64,000 nt of DNA from Strigamia acuminata (GCA_949358305.1 OX442324.1:4718001-4782000); one strand, 5' to 3'; shown: positions 14,801 to 28,389, numbered from the stretch's first letter. Notes: generated from the sequence alone by a model not told the origin. Program-made: numbers and translations.

Positions 14801-17800
14801 AACGACCATAGCTGGCAAGCCAAATATTAGATTGATTAAAAATGAATGTCGCCATCTGTAATCAATTTTTTATTATTTTTTTATAGTTAAAATATAGAAA
14901 TTAATGAATTTGTTTTACTTGGCAATTTCTTCTTTTTGATCTAAAAATGCTGATCCTTTGGAATGATCAGTCAGTATACTAGCTTCAAATCCTAACTCAT
15001 TCACCACTTTCAACAGATCTCTTGCACCGATGATTTCCGGATCAAATTTCACTTTGCCCGTAGCGGTTGCCAATGCGACAGTAGCAGAGATCACGCCATT
15101 ATGCTTTTTTAAATTTGACTCAATGTTGTATACGCAGGAAGAACACGTCATTCCTTTTATCTGCGACATTTCAAAAATTGTCTAATAACCATACTATACA
15201 AATCAAAAACAAAATTACCCGCATTTCCATTTCACCGTCCGACCCTTCGTTTTCAATAACAGTCGAAGGAAACCCCAAATCTGTAACCGCGGCTGCAAGT
15301 TGCGATGGTGAAATAAACTCAGGGTCATACTTCACTTCGGCTTTTTGGGCCATCAGCGATATCAGAATATTTTGAACACCTAACAAAACCAAAAATTAAA
15401 ATCAAAATCAAATTTAAACAGAGAATAAATTCATTAAAATATACAAACGTCAATCGCTCACCTCCGACCTTCTTTATATTCCTTTCAATGGCCGCCACAC
15501 ACGAAGCACAAGTCATGCCTCGTACATGAAGATAACATTTTTCTATTCCTTTTTGGCCGACTGAATCCAAACCCACAATCGTAACCGAAGGAGACCGTGA
15601 ATAAAGTTTTCCTAATTAAAAAAGAGACAAAAAAAATAATAAAAATGTTGCTTTCATTAATTTTATTACGTCCTTACCAGGTGAATAAACAACTTTAAAA
15701 TCATCATTAGCAAATTTAATGCTGCCATTTGACATTTGATTTCCAAATTGTGTCCCTAATTTGCCGCATTCAAACCCCATATCATCGATCCTCTCAATTA
15801 TACTCTCAATTTTAATCTTCAATTCATCAAATTCCACAACCGCACTATTAGTTTCCAGTGTAACTACAATCCTTTTCACACCGTTCAATTCCGATACACA
15901 CTGCTCTATATTCTTGACGCAAGATTGACAGGTCATTCCTTCAATTCTTAACCTTTCGGAAGCATTGCTATTTCCACTTTTAATCTCGACTTCAAAGCCC
16001 ATGTCATCAATGAGATCTCTTAATGTTGTTTCTTTGGTTTTCGACGGATCGTACTCAATGACGCCTTCCTTTTGCTCTAAATTCACGACAATCGACAATA
16101 TTCCCGGACGATTTGATAGATTGGATTCAATGTTTTTAACGCATGATTGACATGTCATTCCCTCGATGTGCAGCTTGCAGATTTTACACATTTGTCCATC
16201 ATCGTTATCTTTCAATTCCACTTCGAATCCCATATCGTCTATGATTTGGCGAATTGTCTCCGAATTTGTAGCCGTTGGATCGAATTTTACGATTGCTGTT
16301 TCGTTTTCTAAGGAGACATCGATAGTTATAACTCCTTTGGACGCTAAAACCTGTTTATTGATGCTGTTTACGCAGGATTGACAAGTCATTCCGTGAACAT
16401 CGTAAACAGCTTGCTGCGCCATTCCAGAATTGCTTTTCATCTCAGTTTTATGTCCCATTTGTTTGATTTTCCTGCACAGAGATTCAGGCGTCGTGGCAGG
16501 TTCATTATATGTGATTTCTGCCTCACCGTTTTCAAGAGACACCTTGAACGAAATATTTAAATTAATTAATATTTTATTAACATGTTTACATTTTTATTTT
16601 ATTTCCGTTATTTCCTTTTTTGGAAAAATATTTCCTAATACTTTTTTTTATTCACACAATGAGGAAAAGATTCAAAATATGGAAACTGAGCTATAAAAAT
16701 GAGTCAAATGAAATAAATTAAAAAAAAAAAAAAAACACATTTAAACTAAACATGTTGTTATTTTTACTTTAAATAAAACCAAAATCAGTCTTTCTCACGT
16801 ACAAAATCGATTAAAAAATGAAAATTTTCTCTTATCACGCAATATAACACCACCCAGCAGTGATTTTGCAATTTCATGCTCATTTAAAAAAATAAGTGTT
16901 AAGTATGTCAAATATTAAAATAATTTGTTCAATTTTTGCGAAATAAAATGTCTAATTACCACCTACCAATGAATCTTGACTCGCACTTAATAATTGATAT
17001 CCATCATCTAATCTTCTACCTCGACTAAACGACTTAGACCACATTCTATGGGTGAAATTTTCTTCACCTGTTATTTACTTAATCAAAATTGAACCGATAT
17101 TCACGTGGCTGTTTATAATCAGAGAAAGAGCAGTTGGTGTGACGCTTTGGTTGATAAGGAAGGAAAAACGAAAAAGTTGATTATTTGCTCTTGACAGAAA
17201 GTGGATGATGCGGTTATGGCATTTCATTTCATATGATATTGCCAGTAAACTCAAATTAAATTCCAAGGCCTTTTTTTTTTCCTTTTTATTTTTTTAAATT
17301 TTTTTTTCCTTAAACAAAATATTGTTTTTATTTAGTTCTGAGAAATTAATACATAACAGAATATCAAATTTCCGTGGAAAAAAAAATGTAAAGCAAAAAT
17401 TATTTTCTGAACTTAAAAAAAAATACAAAATCGAAAAAAAATTAGTGTTAATAACATTAATAATAAATGTCCTGGTTTTTCCAGATCAGTGACATTAAAT
17501 GAGGCCAACTTTTCATTTTAAGCTAAAAACAAAAACGCGCCTTCCTGTTTCATTGTGCAATCTCTTACAAGGTCATGTGTTCTTAATGATTTGTTTAAAA
17601 TCAATAAATAAATTGTGTAGATTGTAAGGTCATTATTCATTTTTCCAAATGGACTTTGAAATACTTATTATTACGAAATTTTTGACAAGTATAACTTTTT
17701 TAAGATTAAAAAAAAAACAAAAACAAAATCAAATCGTGACTTCGTTTTTGTTTACAATTTAGGAATTTACTAAAGCTTTCAAATAATAAAAAGTAATAAA

Positions 17801-18046
17801 AATAATACTAATAATAATAAATGTTCCATATTTTTAATATTATTTTTTTAAACGTTCTTTCAGTTACTTAGTTCCTGGCACCATTTACTGGTACCATTTA
17901 CTGGTTAACCACGACTAAGTACGTCAATACTCATTGTGTTTACTTACCTTAACACCCACTACACCTGGTTCCTTCAATAGTGTCTCTTCTATTTTATTCA
18001 AGTTGGATTGTGACAGGTCATCGATTTTAATTATTGTTATATTCAT
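11804..18046 (-). CDS. ATP7: Copper-transporting P1B-type ATPase (ATP7A/B type)
   Basis: Moves Cu(I) into the secretory pathway or out of the cell (trans-Golgi and plasma membrane). Fourteen exons join in phase to 1345 aa when started at 18046 ([10 protein letters not shown]). The N-terminus has six HMA-fold repeats. The first lacks the CxxC; five carry GMTC.SC (three QSC in 15678-16542, ASC at 15462-15611, SSC at 14919-15160). Then come membrane helices, the TGES actuator loop (about 14120), the CPC copper site (SIACPCSLG, about 13660), DKTGT (about 13465), SEHPI (about 13345), and the ATP domain with GDGVND (about 12520). The tail carries a di-leucine (EGHHLLKG), the kind of signal used for retrieval of ATP7A/B. 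An exon at 16967-17044 offers an alternative start. Confidence 0.95.
16967..17044 (-). other. Possible alternative first coding exon of ATP7
   Basis: On the minus strand an ATG at 17044 opens 26 codons beginning [15 protein letters not shown], containing YQLL, and ending SASQDSL exactly at a GTAGGT donor (phase 0). It would splice in frame to the exon at 16542. It sits in the 1.4-kb first intron. If used, it replaces the first half of the Cys-less HMA1 with a short basic tail carrying a tyrosine/di-leucine-like signal. Inference from splice signals and frame only. Confidence 0.4.
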
Positions 18047-18058
18047 ATTCTTTTCATC

Positions 18059-18889
18059 CTGAATAGAAAGGAAAAAAATTGTGTAAACATTATTCGCATG
18101 TGTGCAATGTTGAAAGGATCTATCATAAAAATAACTGAATTTTAATAGATTTGTCAAAATTTAATTTTTTACAAAATTTTAATGAACTACAGAGTGTGAC
18201 TGAGCGATCAGTTTCTTTGGATATGCTATTTATTTATGAAGTGCACAACATACCTTTTTATGACCCTTGTGGACATTAGGAACAAACCAAAACTAGGAAT
18301 TCCCATTACGTACAGCTGGAAAAATTATTTCCGTTTCCGTGAAAGGTTAGTGGCGACACTTAGTGACGGTTATTGAAATTAAGGCTTGATTCTATGGAAG
18401 CTGAGTACAGCCAATAGGATTTGTTTTGAATTTGTTGGTCTCTTGGGGTTACCATACACTTACCTTTCATTTTCGCGATCAAGATGAACAATTTATTTTT
18501 AATATACCACGGTGCCAGCTACAGCAAGTTAAAAACAACAAAGTCAAATATCAATTACTATGGTCTTGCAAAATTTAATAAAGGGCAATGCAAAATGCAA
18601 AATAACTGAATAAGCAGTAGACAAGCGCTGAGAAAACAGAAATAACCACTTTTCAAGAAATGATTTTCAATTTATTAAACATTTGCTTGTATCTGATCCG
18701 TAGCAAAATTAAATAAATATTTGCTTCAAATAAAATATTTGTTTTATTTTTATGCAACTCTCACGCCGCGCCGCTACTGGTATGGAAGAACCCGGATGAA
18801 GCGGGAGGATAGGAAGGTCGCTTCATTGGGCTTCGTTGTGGTTTATTTTCATCCGATGATTGTTTATTCTTAACTGAAAATATTTGACA
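18059..18889. promoter_or_regulatory. Divergent ATP7/EXOC1 spacer with possible 5' UTR exon
   Basis: 831 bp between divergent genes. On the minus strand 18254-18315 has a good acceptor (TTTTTCCAG) and donor (GTATGT), so it is a plausible non-coding ATP7 exon; its ATG frame meets a stop after joining the next exon, so it would be 5' UTR. No other motif recognised. Confidence 0.35.
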
Positions 18890-21800
18890 ATGACAGCTAT
18901 TCGACATACACTGCACAAGGACTTGTTTCGTCCGAACAGCGAGCGATTGTTGTGCATTGTACACGTTGCTAAAAAGGCTGGCAAAAAGAAGAAAATGAGT
19001 ATTTTGTGTATCGCCGTGACCACAGAGAAACCTTTTGCCGTCAATATTTACCAGGTGAAAAAATCAGATAAAGATGTCTACAAGAAGAAATGTACGTGGA
19101 CACTGAGGCAATTGCAGGAGATCGATGGGAAAGATGAAGTGGCCAAAGTATTAATTTACACGCATATTTAAGAATTGAGTTTAAATTAAAATTTATTTTT
19201 TATTTTACAGGATACCAATGAATTCGAGTTAAAATTTGAAAAAACTTATAAATGGGTTGCCAGTAACATCAATGAGAGAAATGCGTTTATTTTGTGCTTA
19301 TACAAGACTTGTTGTCAATATTTACCGAACAAGAAACCGAAATTTAATCACATGCCGCAGCATTTGTTGGAAGGTTTGAAATTTGACATTGATTGTGTTG
19401 TTTGTTAAAATGAAATGATTTCTTGTAGATCCGATTCTTACACCGGAAGTTGAACTGTCCAGCCAGCCGATAGGAGAAGAAGATGTCATAGAGATGGAGG
19501 ATTATCAAGATTTAACTGACAAAGAAGAAACCGGTGTCGAGAAACTGATGTCGCAGTGCGAGTTTGCTATAAGTAACGCCGAAGCATTCACCGAACAGTT
19601 GTCTAAAGACCTGTTTATACTGGACGGGACTAATATTCATACAATTATGGCATCCGAGAAGGAGGTTGAGCATTTAATCCAAATGATTCAAGGTGCCATT
19701 GATGAAGCGGCGAAAATCGAGACTAAACTTGATGCGTACACTGATGTTGTCAAAGTAAATTAATTTTTCTAGTTTATTAATTTTTTTTTTGATGATTGAT
19801 AATTTTGTTTTCAGAACGTTCAAAATAACATCGAGAAGATGGAGGAGAAAAATTTACTCATTAAAATTCAAAATACGAATAACACGAAGTTGTTAGAAGA
19901 ATTGGATAATTTAGTGGTAAAATAGAAAGGTTTCCAGAGTTTTATTTCGTGTTTTTGTAATTTTTCGTACAGTCGCAGCTTGATTTAGACCACAAACACC
20001 AAGTCGCACTACTGGACAGCGATTTAACGAACCCCGGAAATATATCTGCTTGCATCGCAGCCGCTAACGCATTACAGAAAGCACTGAATGCCGACGTTCC
20101 TGCCGCTTTGATGAAACTTAATGCGTACCAAGAGCAACAAAAATTTCTGGAGAAGTTTCGAACGAAATTTTCTCAAAGATTGGCTCGACATTTGAATAAT
20201 CTGTTCATCCATTTGGGTAACGAACTGGGAGCGAGTCTTAGTTTCTATGCGCCCGAATTGACACTTCCGAAACATGTGTCACGTCACAAGGATTTAGTTG
20301 TTTACGCCGATCTTATGAATTGGTTAAGAAATGTCGAATATACGTCGTACGAAGCTCTATCAAAAGTATTCGTTTGTTTTCGCACGTGTTTCGGTACAAA
20401 ATCGTAATGAAATTTGTATTTTTCAGACGTACACGTCGTCTTTGAGAAAACTTTACGATAGAGATATTCGGGAATTTTTCGATAACGCTAAACAAACAAT
20501 TTCTGGAAAGAGTGAAAAAGATAAAAAGGGTAAAAGCGGTTCAAGCCAAGATTTGAATGGTTCGGTGGTGGTGAACAAACCAAAAGCTTCGAGTCTGTTG
20601 GCTGTGGAGAAAGATGTTTTCGGCTCTCAGATGGACATAAGTGAACGACGCAAGTTTGACATGTTACTGGAGAGAATGTTAAGTGAACTTGAACCGGTTT
20701 GTTTAGCGGAACAACAATTCTGCATCAAATTTTTCAAGCATTTAACTGATAGTTCTCCGTTGCAAGTAAATACAAACAGAATTTTTTTTTTTTTTTCAAA
20801 TTAAATTAAAATTTTTAATTATTTCAGCCTGGAATTCCTGTTGTAACAGTGACTCAGACGGCAAATACGGAATTAATGTCGCAGAAAAAAGAGTAATTAA
20901 ATTATAATAAAAAAAAACGACTGTATTTATTTATTTATTTATTTTTGTTGCAGGAGACAAATTAACGAAGAAGTTCGACGAATGATGGGCGAGTTGTTCC
21001 CCGTTTTGGAATCTGAATTGTTGACCTTCATCGGATATTACGAGAAGCAGGATGGATTGTTAGTAGTTGCACGATATTTCATATTTGTAATAAACAATCC
21101 GACTAACTCATTCGGATTTTTCAACATTTTTTAGTTACTCCATGTACCTGCTGGTTCGTTTTAGTCAACATGTAATGTCCGCTCAAGATACCGGTTCGTT
21201 TCTCAGCATGACGTTTGCAAATGCTCTAGTCCAAGCGAAACGAAATTTTGACAAATTCATGCAAGCTCAAATCAAATCGATCGAAGATGCAAAACTTCAT
21301 AAAAAAAGCAAATGCGGAATTCTGCCGTTTATTTCGAATTTTGAGGATTTTGCAGAACAAGCAGAAACGATTTTCAAGGATTCGGATCGTAGAATCGATT
21401 TAGACAAGTGGTACGTTAAGTTACTACGAACCATGTTTGACGTAATTCCTCGTCTCGCGAAAGAACATCCAAAAACTCCACAGGAAGTCATCATGATGGA
21501 AAACTATCATCATTTGTATTGTATGTAATACCAGAAATTAAAAATTAATTAATTAAATTTCATATTTGACACATTTCAGCTTTGCTGAGTCAATTAAAGA
21601 TCAGTTGTCTCGACAACGAGAGAAAGGAAGCGAAGCAATTGTATAACGAATGGCTGAATGCTTACGTCACCAAATATTTCGGTCGTCCATTAGTCAAGCT
21701 GAACGTAATAATCGAATGTTTATTTCGTCATTTATTTTATTTCAACTTTGGCATTTATTATTTTATTTTTCCAGATTTTTTTCGACGGAGTTCAGAGTAA

Positions 21801-22188
21801 AGTGGCTCAAGGCATCAAAGAAGAGGAGATTGGATACCAATTAGCGTATAGTAAACAAGAATTACGGAAGGTGATTAAGGAATATCCAGCGAAGGAGGTC
21901 CGTGTAGTTGAATGTAGACTTGAGACTGGTAGATGTTGCATTTGATTTGTTTTGAAAATTTAGGTGAAGAAAGGACTCGAGCATTTAAACAAGAAAATCG
22001 AAAAACATTTGTGCGACGATGAGAATTTGCTTCAAGTGGTTTGGCATTCCATGCAAGAAGAATTCATCCGACAGTACAAGTCAATCCACGCTTTAATAGA
22101 GAAGTGTTATCCCGGATCGATGATCACCGTCGAGTTTACAATTAGTGAGATTCTTCAATTTTTTTCAGACATTGCGCGATCACATTAG
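18890..22188 (+). CDS. EXOC1: Exocyst complex component 1 (Sec3)
   Basis: Subunit of the exocyst, which tethers secretory vesicles to the plasma membrane; Sec3 binds PI(4,5)P2 through its N-terminal domain. The start [13 protein letters not shown] (18890) matches animal EXOC1; a TTG two codons upstream was ignored. The Sec3 PIP2-binding domain follows ([20 protein letters not shown]), then a helical/coiled-coil region ([28 protein letters not shown]), a Ser/Lys-rich linker near 20500-20600, and the conserved C-terminal helical bundle ([37 protein letters not shown]), ending in SDIARSH. About a dozen short introns. No break seen. Convergent with FPGT, 310 bp between stop codons. Confidence 0.95.
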
Positions 22189-22498
22189 ATAAAGATTGTA
22201 TTATATATTATATATGTAATAAGTATGCTAAGTCGAGTATTTAGAGTATCAAAGTATTTTATTTCTGAAAAAATAATAAAGTTCTGTATATCTTTGGCAA
22301 AATGACTTATAAATGAATCAAAAGCTCGTAAAAATGATTGCTTTTCTTTTTAAACAAATCAAACAAAGATTTTCGCATTTATTGTGTTACAAAAAATGTT
22401 ACATGAGTCCTAATAAATTTTCTGTTTCAAAAATTACAAAATTAAATTACTTTTTAGTATTAAATTAATATATATTCAAAAACAATGTAATATGGTTA
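22189..22498. other. Convergent 3' spacer (EXOC1 / FPGT)
   Basis: 310 bp of AT-rich sequence, with an AATAAA near 22274 that can serve EXOC1. No other feature seen. Confidence 0.5.
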
Positions 22499-24702
22499 TC
22501 AAAGGGAAACAATTTTTTGGTACAAATTTTGTCTCATTTCTAGCATGGTCTGAATGTGACTACATTTAACAATATCGGCCATTGACAACCTCGTTTGCTG
22601 TTGGTAATCGTCGTCGTCGCCGACTTCCTCGGAGTGATCCTCGTAACAGAGTTTCGGATCCAGCTCTTTAACGCCGTTAATCAGCAACACTTGACTTAGC
22701 GTGCTGAGAAAAGATTCTTGCGGCGTGGAATACGCAGTAAACAGTTTCGCATTCCACAGCGCGCAAACCTCGTCTTTCTCATCAAACAATTCCAACACAT
22801 TTTTTATCCCTAGGTAACTTAACAAATTGCCCATCATTCGATCAAAATACATAATGTTATTCGCATCAAACGTGGAATAATGCAACTTTAAATCGTCGTC
22901 AATGCCGAACGCAACTGTGACGAAACAAACTTTGCACTCACTGCTATTAACCGCAATCGTGTGCATCAATGTATGGGACGGAATTATGACCGGAGTCACG
23001 CATTGAACGTAACAACCACTCAACAGGCAAAATTCTCCTATTGTCACAGGTGCGTTTAAATCGCAATATTCGACCACAACTGGTCCGCAACAGCTCAAAC
23101 GATTCGACTGTTGGATCACCGAATGCATGATGGTCAAAGTTGGAAACTTTTTAACCACATTTTCGTTTTTTTCCGAATCATCAACAACGATTTTGCTGCA
23201 GGAGACATTTCGAAAAGCTAAATCTTGATACAGATTTCTCTTGTTAGTAGAAAACGTTAGGTTTTCAATGTATTCCGAGCACGTGCCCAGGTGGAAAAAC
23301 CTGGACCAGTGCAGGAGGAGGACATTCAGAGGAGTGTTATGAAGAAGCAAGTATAGTTTCTGGCGGATATTCGTCAGTGTTTTCGAAGCTATCGATTTGT
23401 TGCGAGCGTTGTGGATGTAATCCATGTTCGCGTTTGTACCCAACGCTTGCAGAAAGTCTTGATACGCATCCACTTCGCATTCTAGTGGTCGGATCGTTTT
23501 GTAGAAGCTGATCAGCTTGCTCACGATTTCTTTGCTGAAATAGAATACGCTGTCGGTGCAAACACCGAACCCTAGAAAGAAAGAAATGCAATTAAACAAA
23601 ATTATTTTTAAAATATAAAAAATAATCCAGTGCATCATACCCTCAATGATTGCACCCTTTAAGTCCATCGTTTTGGCGCTTGGTTTTTGCAACACTTGCA
23701 AACATCCACCAAAAGTTATGATTGCGTCTAGATCGAAATTAGCGTAAGGTAACACGTAAACGCCGTGATGTTCACCTGTAAGAAAAAAAATAATCCATTT
23801 TACGCTTTCTAATTATGTTTTTTTTCTTCTTCTAATTTACCAGTTTCCACATTGCTTCGATGAGCTAAGGCAACAAATCCACGCTCTTCAAACGACCAAA
23901 TACTGTCGGACGAATCTTTAAAATAAATTAAAATAAATTCTATTAAAACAAAATACAAATGTTTCGGACGTTTGTATTGAATTCAACCTTTGTTAACATC
24001 GTCCAACCAATATGTCTCGATGTCATCGGAACATGTAACTAATATTCCAGGCGCCATGCGTTTCAAAAAAGGCAAATAAAGAGCTAATTTTAAATCCAGC
24101 ATTTGATACATGGGATCCCCAATTGGTAATGGTGTAAACAATTTCCCCAGAACCGAGGCTGTAGGTAAACGTTGGCTACTACCGCCAGCATGGATCAGTA
24201 GAATCCTCATCTCAAATAATGCACCACCGTAGGAAGTGTGAAGACAGTCTAAAACGTGAAATGTTGAGCCACCATTTCCTATTAGAAAATAAATCGGAGT
24301 TATATCCAAGGATTTAAATGTTTGACATAATCTTCACCTATTTTAGTGTCTTCGGGGTCGCTGAACACAGCGTAGGAGAAATCAAAAGGCAATTCTTTTT
24401 TACTTATCTTTTTCTCAATTTGTATTTCAAACGCTTTTTTTTGTTCTTCGTTTCTGGCAGAAATAGCAACTAAATCCCAAAACGGTATTTTACAATTCTT
24501 GGAAGTAGCTGCATCTGAAATTTCAATTAATAAGAAAGAAATAGAGGTTCTATGAGTGAGTGAGGGAAAAAAATAAGCAAAACATACTTCGAAATAAGTT
24601 ATATTGAGTCAGCAATTCTTTCATGTATTTTTGAATCGCTGTTTCTTCATTTACATCGGTAACTGATTCGGCTCTTACGCATTTAAGTGCGGTGAAAGCC
24701 AT
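22499..24702 (-). CDS. FPGT: Fucose-1-phosphate guanylyltransferase
   Basis: Cytosolic enzyme that makes GDP-L-fucose from GTP and fucose-1-phosphate in the salvage pathway. Six exons are seen. The protein starts MAFTALKCVRAESV; then PFWDLVAISA; the nucleotide-binding GNGGST; the pyrophosphorylase signature HAGGSSQRLPTASVLGK; PGILVTCSDDIE; EVDAYQDFLQALG; and a C-terminal beta-helix-like part (VVVEYCDLNAPVTIGEFCLL). Order and spacing match animal FPGT. The 3' exon (22499-23573) carries over half the protein. An acceptor (TTTCCAG) directly abuts the ATG, so a 5' UTR intron is likely and the start codon is the first triplet of its exon. Confidence 0.93.
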
Positions 24703-25200
24703 CTGGAAATAAATACGTAGATTAAGCTGTCGTCTTCAACTTGAATAAACATGTTCGCAGACATACCGCGCAAATCAGGTATCACTTTCGGATTAAATTC
24801 GGAAATGACGAACAACCCGCTGCCATTTTAAATCCCGTTTCCATAACAACCAGTTGCTGTCATCTAGTGGCAATCTTTGCCATTTGCCCAAAGAAAAGAG
24901 GTAAACAACCAAGATTCTTTATGGAATTCAAGAAATGGTTTTTTTAAAAAAAATCGTTGTGAATTGTTGTGGATCTGCTTGTGGGGCGTTGTATTTATTT
25001 TTAATTTGTTCTTTTTCAGATTTTAATGCAAGAATATTATGATATGGTAACCTGCGGAAGTGAAAACATGTTGCGGACACAACACAAGGCACAAGTAAGT
25101 AAATAGATTTTATTTAAATAAAACTCAATTAAATTAAATGAATACGAATTTTTTTAATTTTTTACCCCGCAGATTTAAGTGTTCGGTTTAAAGTAACAAA
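24703..25200. promoter_or_regulatory. Divergent FPGT/GALNT10 spacer with likely 5' UTR introns
   Basis: 498 bp between divergent start codons. For GALNT10, a donor (CAA|GTAAGTA, near 25094) and an acceptor (CCCCGCAG, near 25173) suggest a short 5' UTR intron. For FPGT an acceptor touches the ATG. No core promoter motif recognised. Confidence 0.4.
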
Positions 25201-27704
25201 ATGCGAAGGAATTTTCGCAGTATCATCAAACTAGCAGCAAGTGCCGTGGTGTTTTTCGCCGCTTTTAATTTAATCTCCAAGTATTTCCTTAGTGATGAAT
25301 CTAGTCGAAAAGATGAAAGCGAATCGGCTAAGCTTATGCCACGGGATATTCAATTTCATTGGACAAAAGTAATAAATATTCTTCTTTTTAATTGATTATT
25401 TATTAATATTAAATTTTAATGATCGAATTAGACGGTGGCTCGTCAAAAAAGTAACGATTCCAAAATAGATTGGCATAATTACACCCAAATTGAAGAGGAA
25501 TTGAAAAGAATAGGTAGTAAAAATGATTTAAACTTGAGAGTTTATATTTCGTTATTATTGAATATGATATCTGTTTGTTTTTATAGGACCTGGAGAACAA
25601 GGTGCTGCATTTATACTATCATCCGAGGAAGAAAAATTAAAGCAAACATTGTACAAAGTGAATGGTTTTAATGCATTTGCAAGTGACAAAATTGCATTGA
25701 ATCGCTCTTTACGCGATATAAGGCATTTTGGGTAAATTAGATATTAAAAAAAAAATTATTCACATTTACTTATTTATTTATTGAAAAAATAACGAATTTT
25801 CATTTTAGGTGCAAAGAGAAATTTTACTTGGCTGAACTCCCAGTCGCCAGCGTGATTGTGCCGTTTCACAACGAGCATTGGAGTACACTCTTACGTACTG
25901 CGTACAGTGTCATCAATCGCTCACCACCGCATTTAATTAAAGAAATCATTTTAGTCGATGACTTTAGTAGTAAAGGTTCGAATTAAATGAAATGTTTAAT
26001 TTGGGTAAAATTTTCATATTTTTATTACCGAATTTAGAACATTGTAAACAGAAATTAGACGACTATCTAAAGGTACATCAACCGAAAGTGCGAGTTGTTC
26101 GGGCAGGAAAAAGAGTCGGTTTGATTCGAGCTCGTTTGTTAGGTGCAAAAGAAGCAACCGGCGATGTTTTGATTTTTCTCGATTCACATACCGAAGCCAA
26201 TACGAATTGGCTTCCACCGTTGTTAGGTAGCAGATGCCAAGAAAATTTACGAATTGAATCAGTGATAAAAATATAAAATTGTCGATTTTTAGATCCGATT
26301 GCTAGGAATAAGCGCACCGTCGTCTGCCCGTTTATCGATGTTATTGACTACGAAACATTCGCTTATCGGGCTCAAGACGAAGGAGCTCGAGGTTCGTTTG
26401 ATTGGGAGTTGTTTTATAAACGTCTTCCACTGTTACCCGAAGATCTTGAAAATCCAACGGAACCATTCAAGTACGATATTGTCGCTACACCACTTGTATA
26501 TTTTGAAATTTTGAATGATTTACAGGAGCCCTGTCATGGCAGGTGGTTTATTTGCCATTAGTCGTGACTATTTTTGGGAATTAGGTGGTTACGACGAAGG
26601 ACTTGATATATGGGGTGGAGAACAATACGAGTTGTCGTTTAAGGTGTGCATGTGTTTTGTTTTATTTACATCCAGTCGTGAATTGACACGAAATTGTTTT
26701 GCAGATATGGCAGTGTGGTGGACAAATGGTTGATGCTCCTTGCTCGCGTATAGGTCACATTTACCGCAAGTTTGCGCCATTTCCTAATCCAGGAATTGGG
26801 GATTTTGTGGGAAGAGTAAGTTGTTGACTTTTGTCTAATTTCATTGATTTTTTTTTTTTTTAATTTATTTTTTGCTTTTAGAATTACAGACGAGTTGCAG
26901 AAGTATGGATGGACGAATATAAGGAATATTTATATTTGAGAAGACCACATTATCGTAATATCCCACCTGGCGATATATCGAAACAAAAAGCATTAAGGGA
27001 GAGACTGCAGTGCAAACCATTTAAATGGTTCATGACTGAAATCGCTTTTGATCAAGTGAAAAAATATCCTCCGGTCGAACCACCTGATTTTGCTAGTGGA
27101 GAAGTAAAAACGAATGTTGATTTCAATTTCGAATAACTAGATTACCGGTATTGCTTTTGCAGATTCGAAACGTAGCCACTAATTACTGCATTGATACACG
27201 ATTTAGAGGTGAAAACGAGAAATTTAATTTAGAGAAATGTATTAAAGATAATGCACAGGGAGGCGGTGAACAGGTATTTTCATCATTTTGAATTTGAAAC
27301 GTGATTTCTATGTTTTTTCTTCTTCGGATTTCTAAATGCAGCAATTTGCGTTGACTTGGCATAAAGACATCCGTCCGAAAAAACGATTAGTTTGTTTTGA
27401 TGTGTCAAGTTCCGAAGATAAAGCGCCGGTTGTGCTGTGGAATTGCCACGGAATGCAGGGAAATCAGTTCTGGCAGTATAAAGTGGTACGGTCGGATTTA
27501 GTAAATATTAATGTAATGTTTAGTTAAATTGACGTCACGTTTATTTTGAAGGACACAAATCATTTGCTACACTTCATTACGGGGAACTGTCTCGACACTG
27601 ATGTGGAAAGAAAGGATTTATTCATGAAGAAATGTGATGACAAGTCAAACACTCAGAAATGGAAATTTTCATTCGTAAACACGACAGCTTTACTTAATTG
27701 GTGA
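25201..27704 (+). CDS. GALNT10: Polypeptide N-acetylgalactosaminyltransferase (GALNT10 type)
   Basis: Golgi type II enzyme that starts mucin-type O-glycosylation or extends GalNAc-peptides. The N-terminus [20 protein letters not shown] gives a short cytosolic tail and signal anchor. Then a stem; a GT-A domain with [22 protein letters not shown], the Mn-binding [27 protein letters not shown] and [11 protein letters not shown]; and a C-terminal ricin-type lectin domain with [12 protein letters not shown] and NTQKWKF (QxW repeats). The WGGEQ variant, [10 protein letters not shown] and [11 protein letters not shown] point to the GALNT10/Drosophila Pgant6 subgroup. About ten exons; ends LLNW-stop. 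No break seen. Converges on ashwin. Confidence 0.93.
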
Positions 27705-28389
27705 CGTGCGGAGTATAAAAACTATTGATAATCAACAATGCAATTCATAATTTCAACCATTAACATGTAATGATTAATGATTGTGGTTTTATAAAATTTC
27801 ACTGTGGGTGGTTTTTATTTTTTTTTCTAAAAATAATCTTTAATGCCAAAGACGAGACATTTTTCAAACTGAATTATCCAATTTTGTAATATTGATAAAA
27901 CTACAACTTTGTTAGATTATATATACCCGTAGTAGTATTCCCCTTTTACAATTATAATGTGTTTTGAATATTTTTTCATTCAAATTACCACGAGGCCATG
28001 CAAATAAAAATCAATCACAATTTTATTGTTCCAAGCAAAATGTTCAACAATGTACAATAATTAATTAATAATTGCTAGGTTGAGGATATAATATTGTGTT
28101 TACAAATATATCCTTTCTATTAATGGGTGTAAATTATTGTTTTAATGAATTTATTTTGAAATCTATGGGAACTTTTTTCATGTGTAAAATAACTTATGCA
28201 CTTCATGATAAACAAAAGCAACTGAAAAATGCAGTAAAATTTTTTTGTTTTTATACAAATTCATCAAGTTATTTTCATTTATAGCATAAAACCCCGAATG
28301 CATCGTTCATCTTTGACAAATCAGGTTAAAAATTAAACACCACATTAAAAAAATAATAAAATAATAAATGACAAAAGTACATGTAACAT
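27705..28389. other. Convergent 3' spacer (GALNT10 / ashwin)
   Basis: 685 bp, AT-rich, presumably both 3' UTRs. The Phe/Lys-rich ORF at 28096-28284 resembles no family. No other feature seen. Confidence 0.5.
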
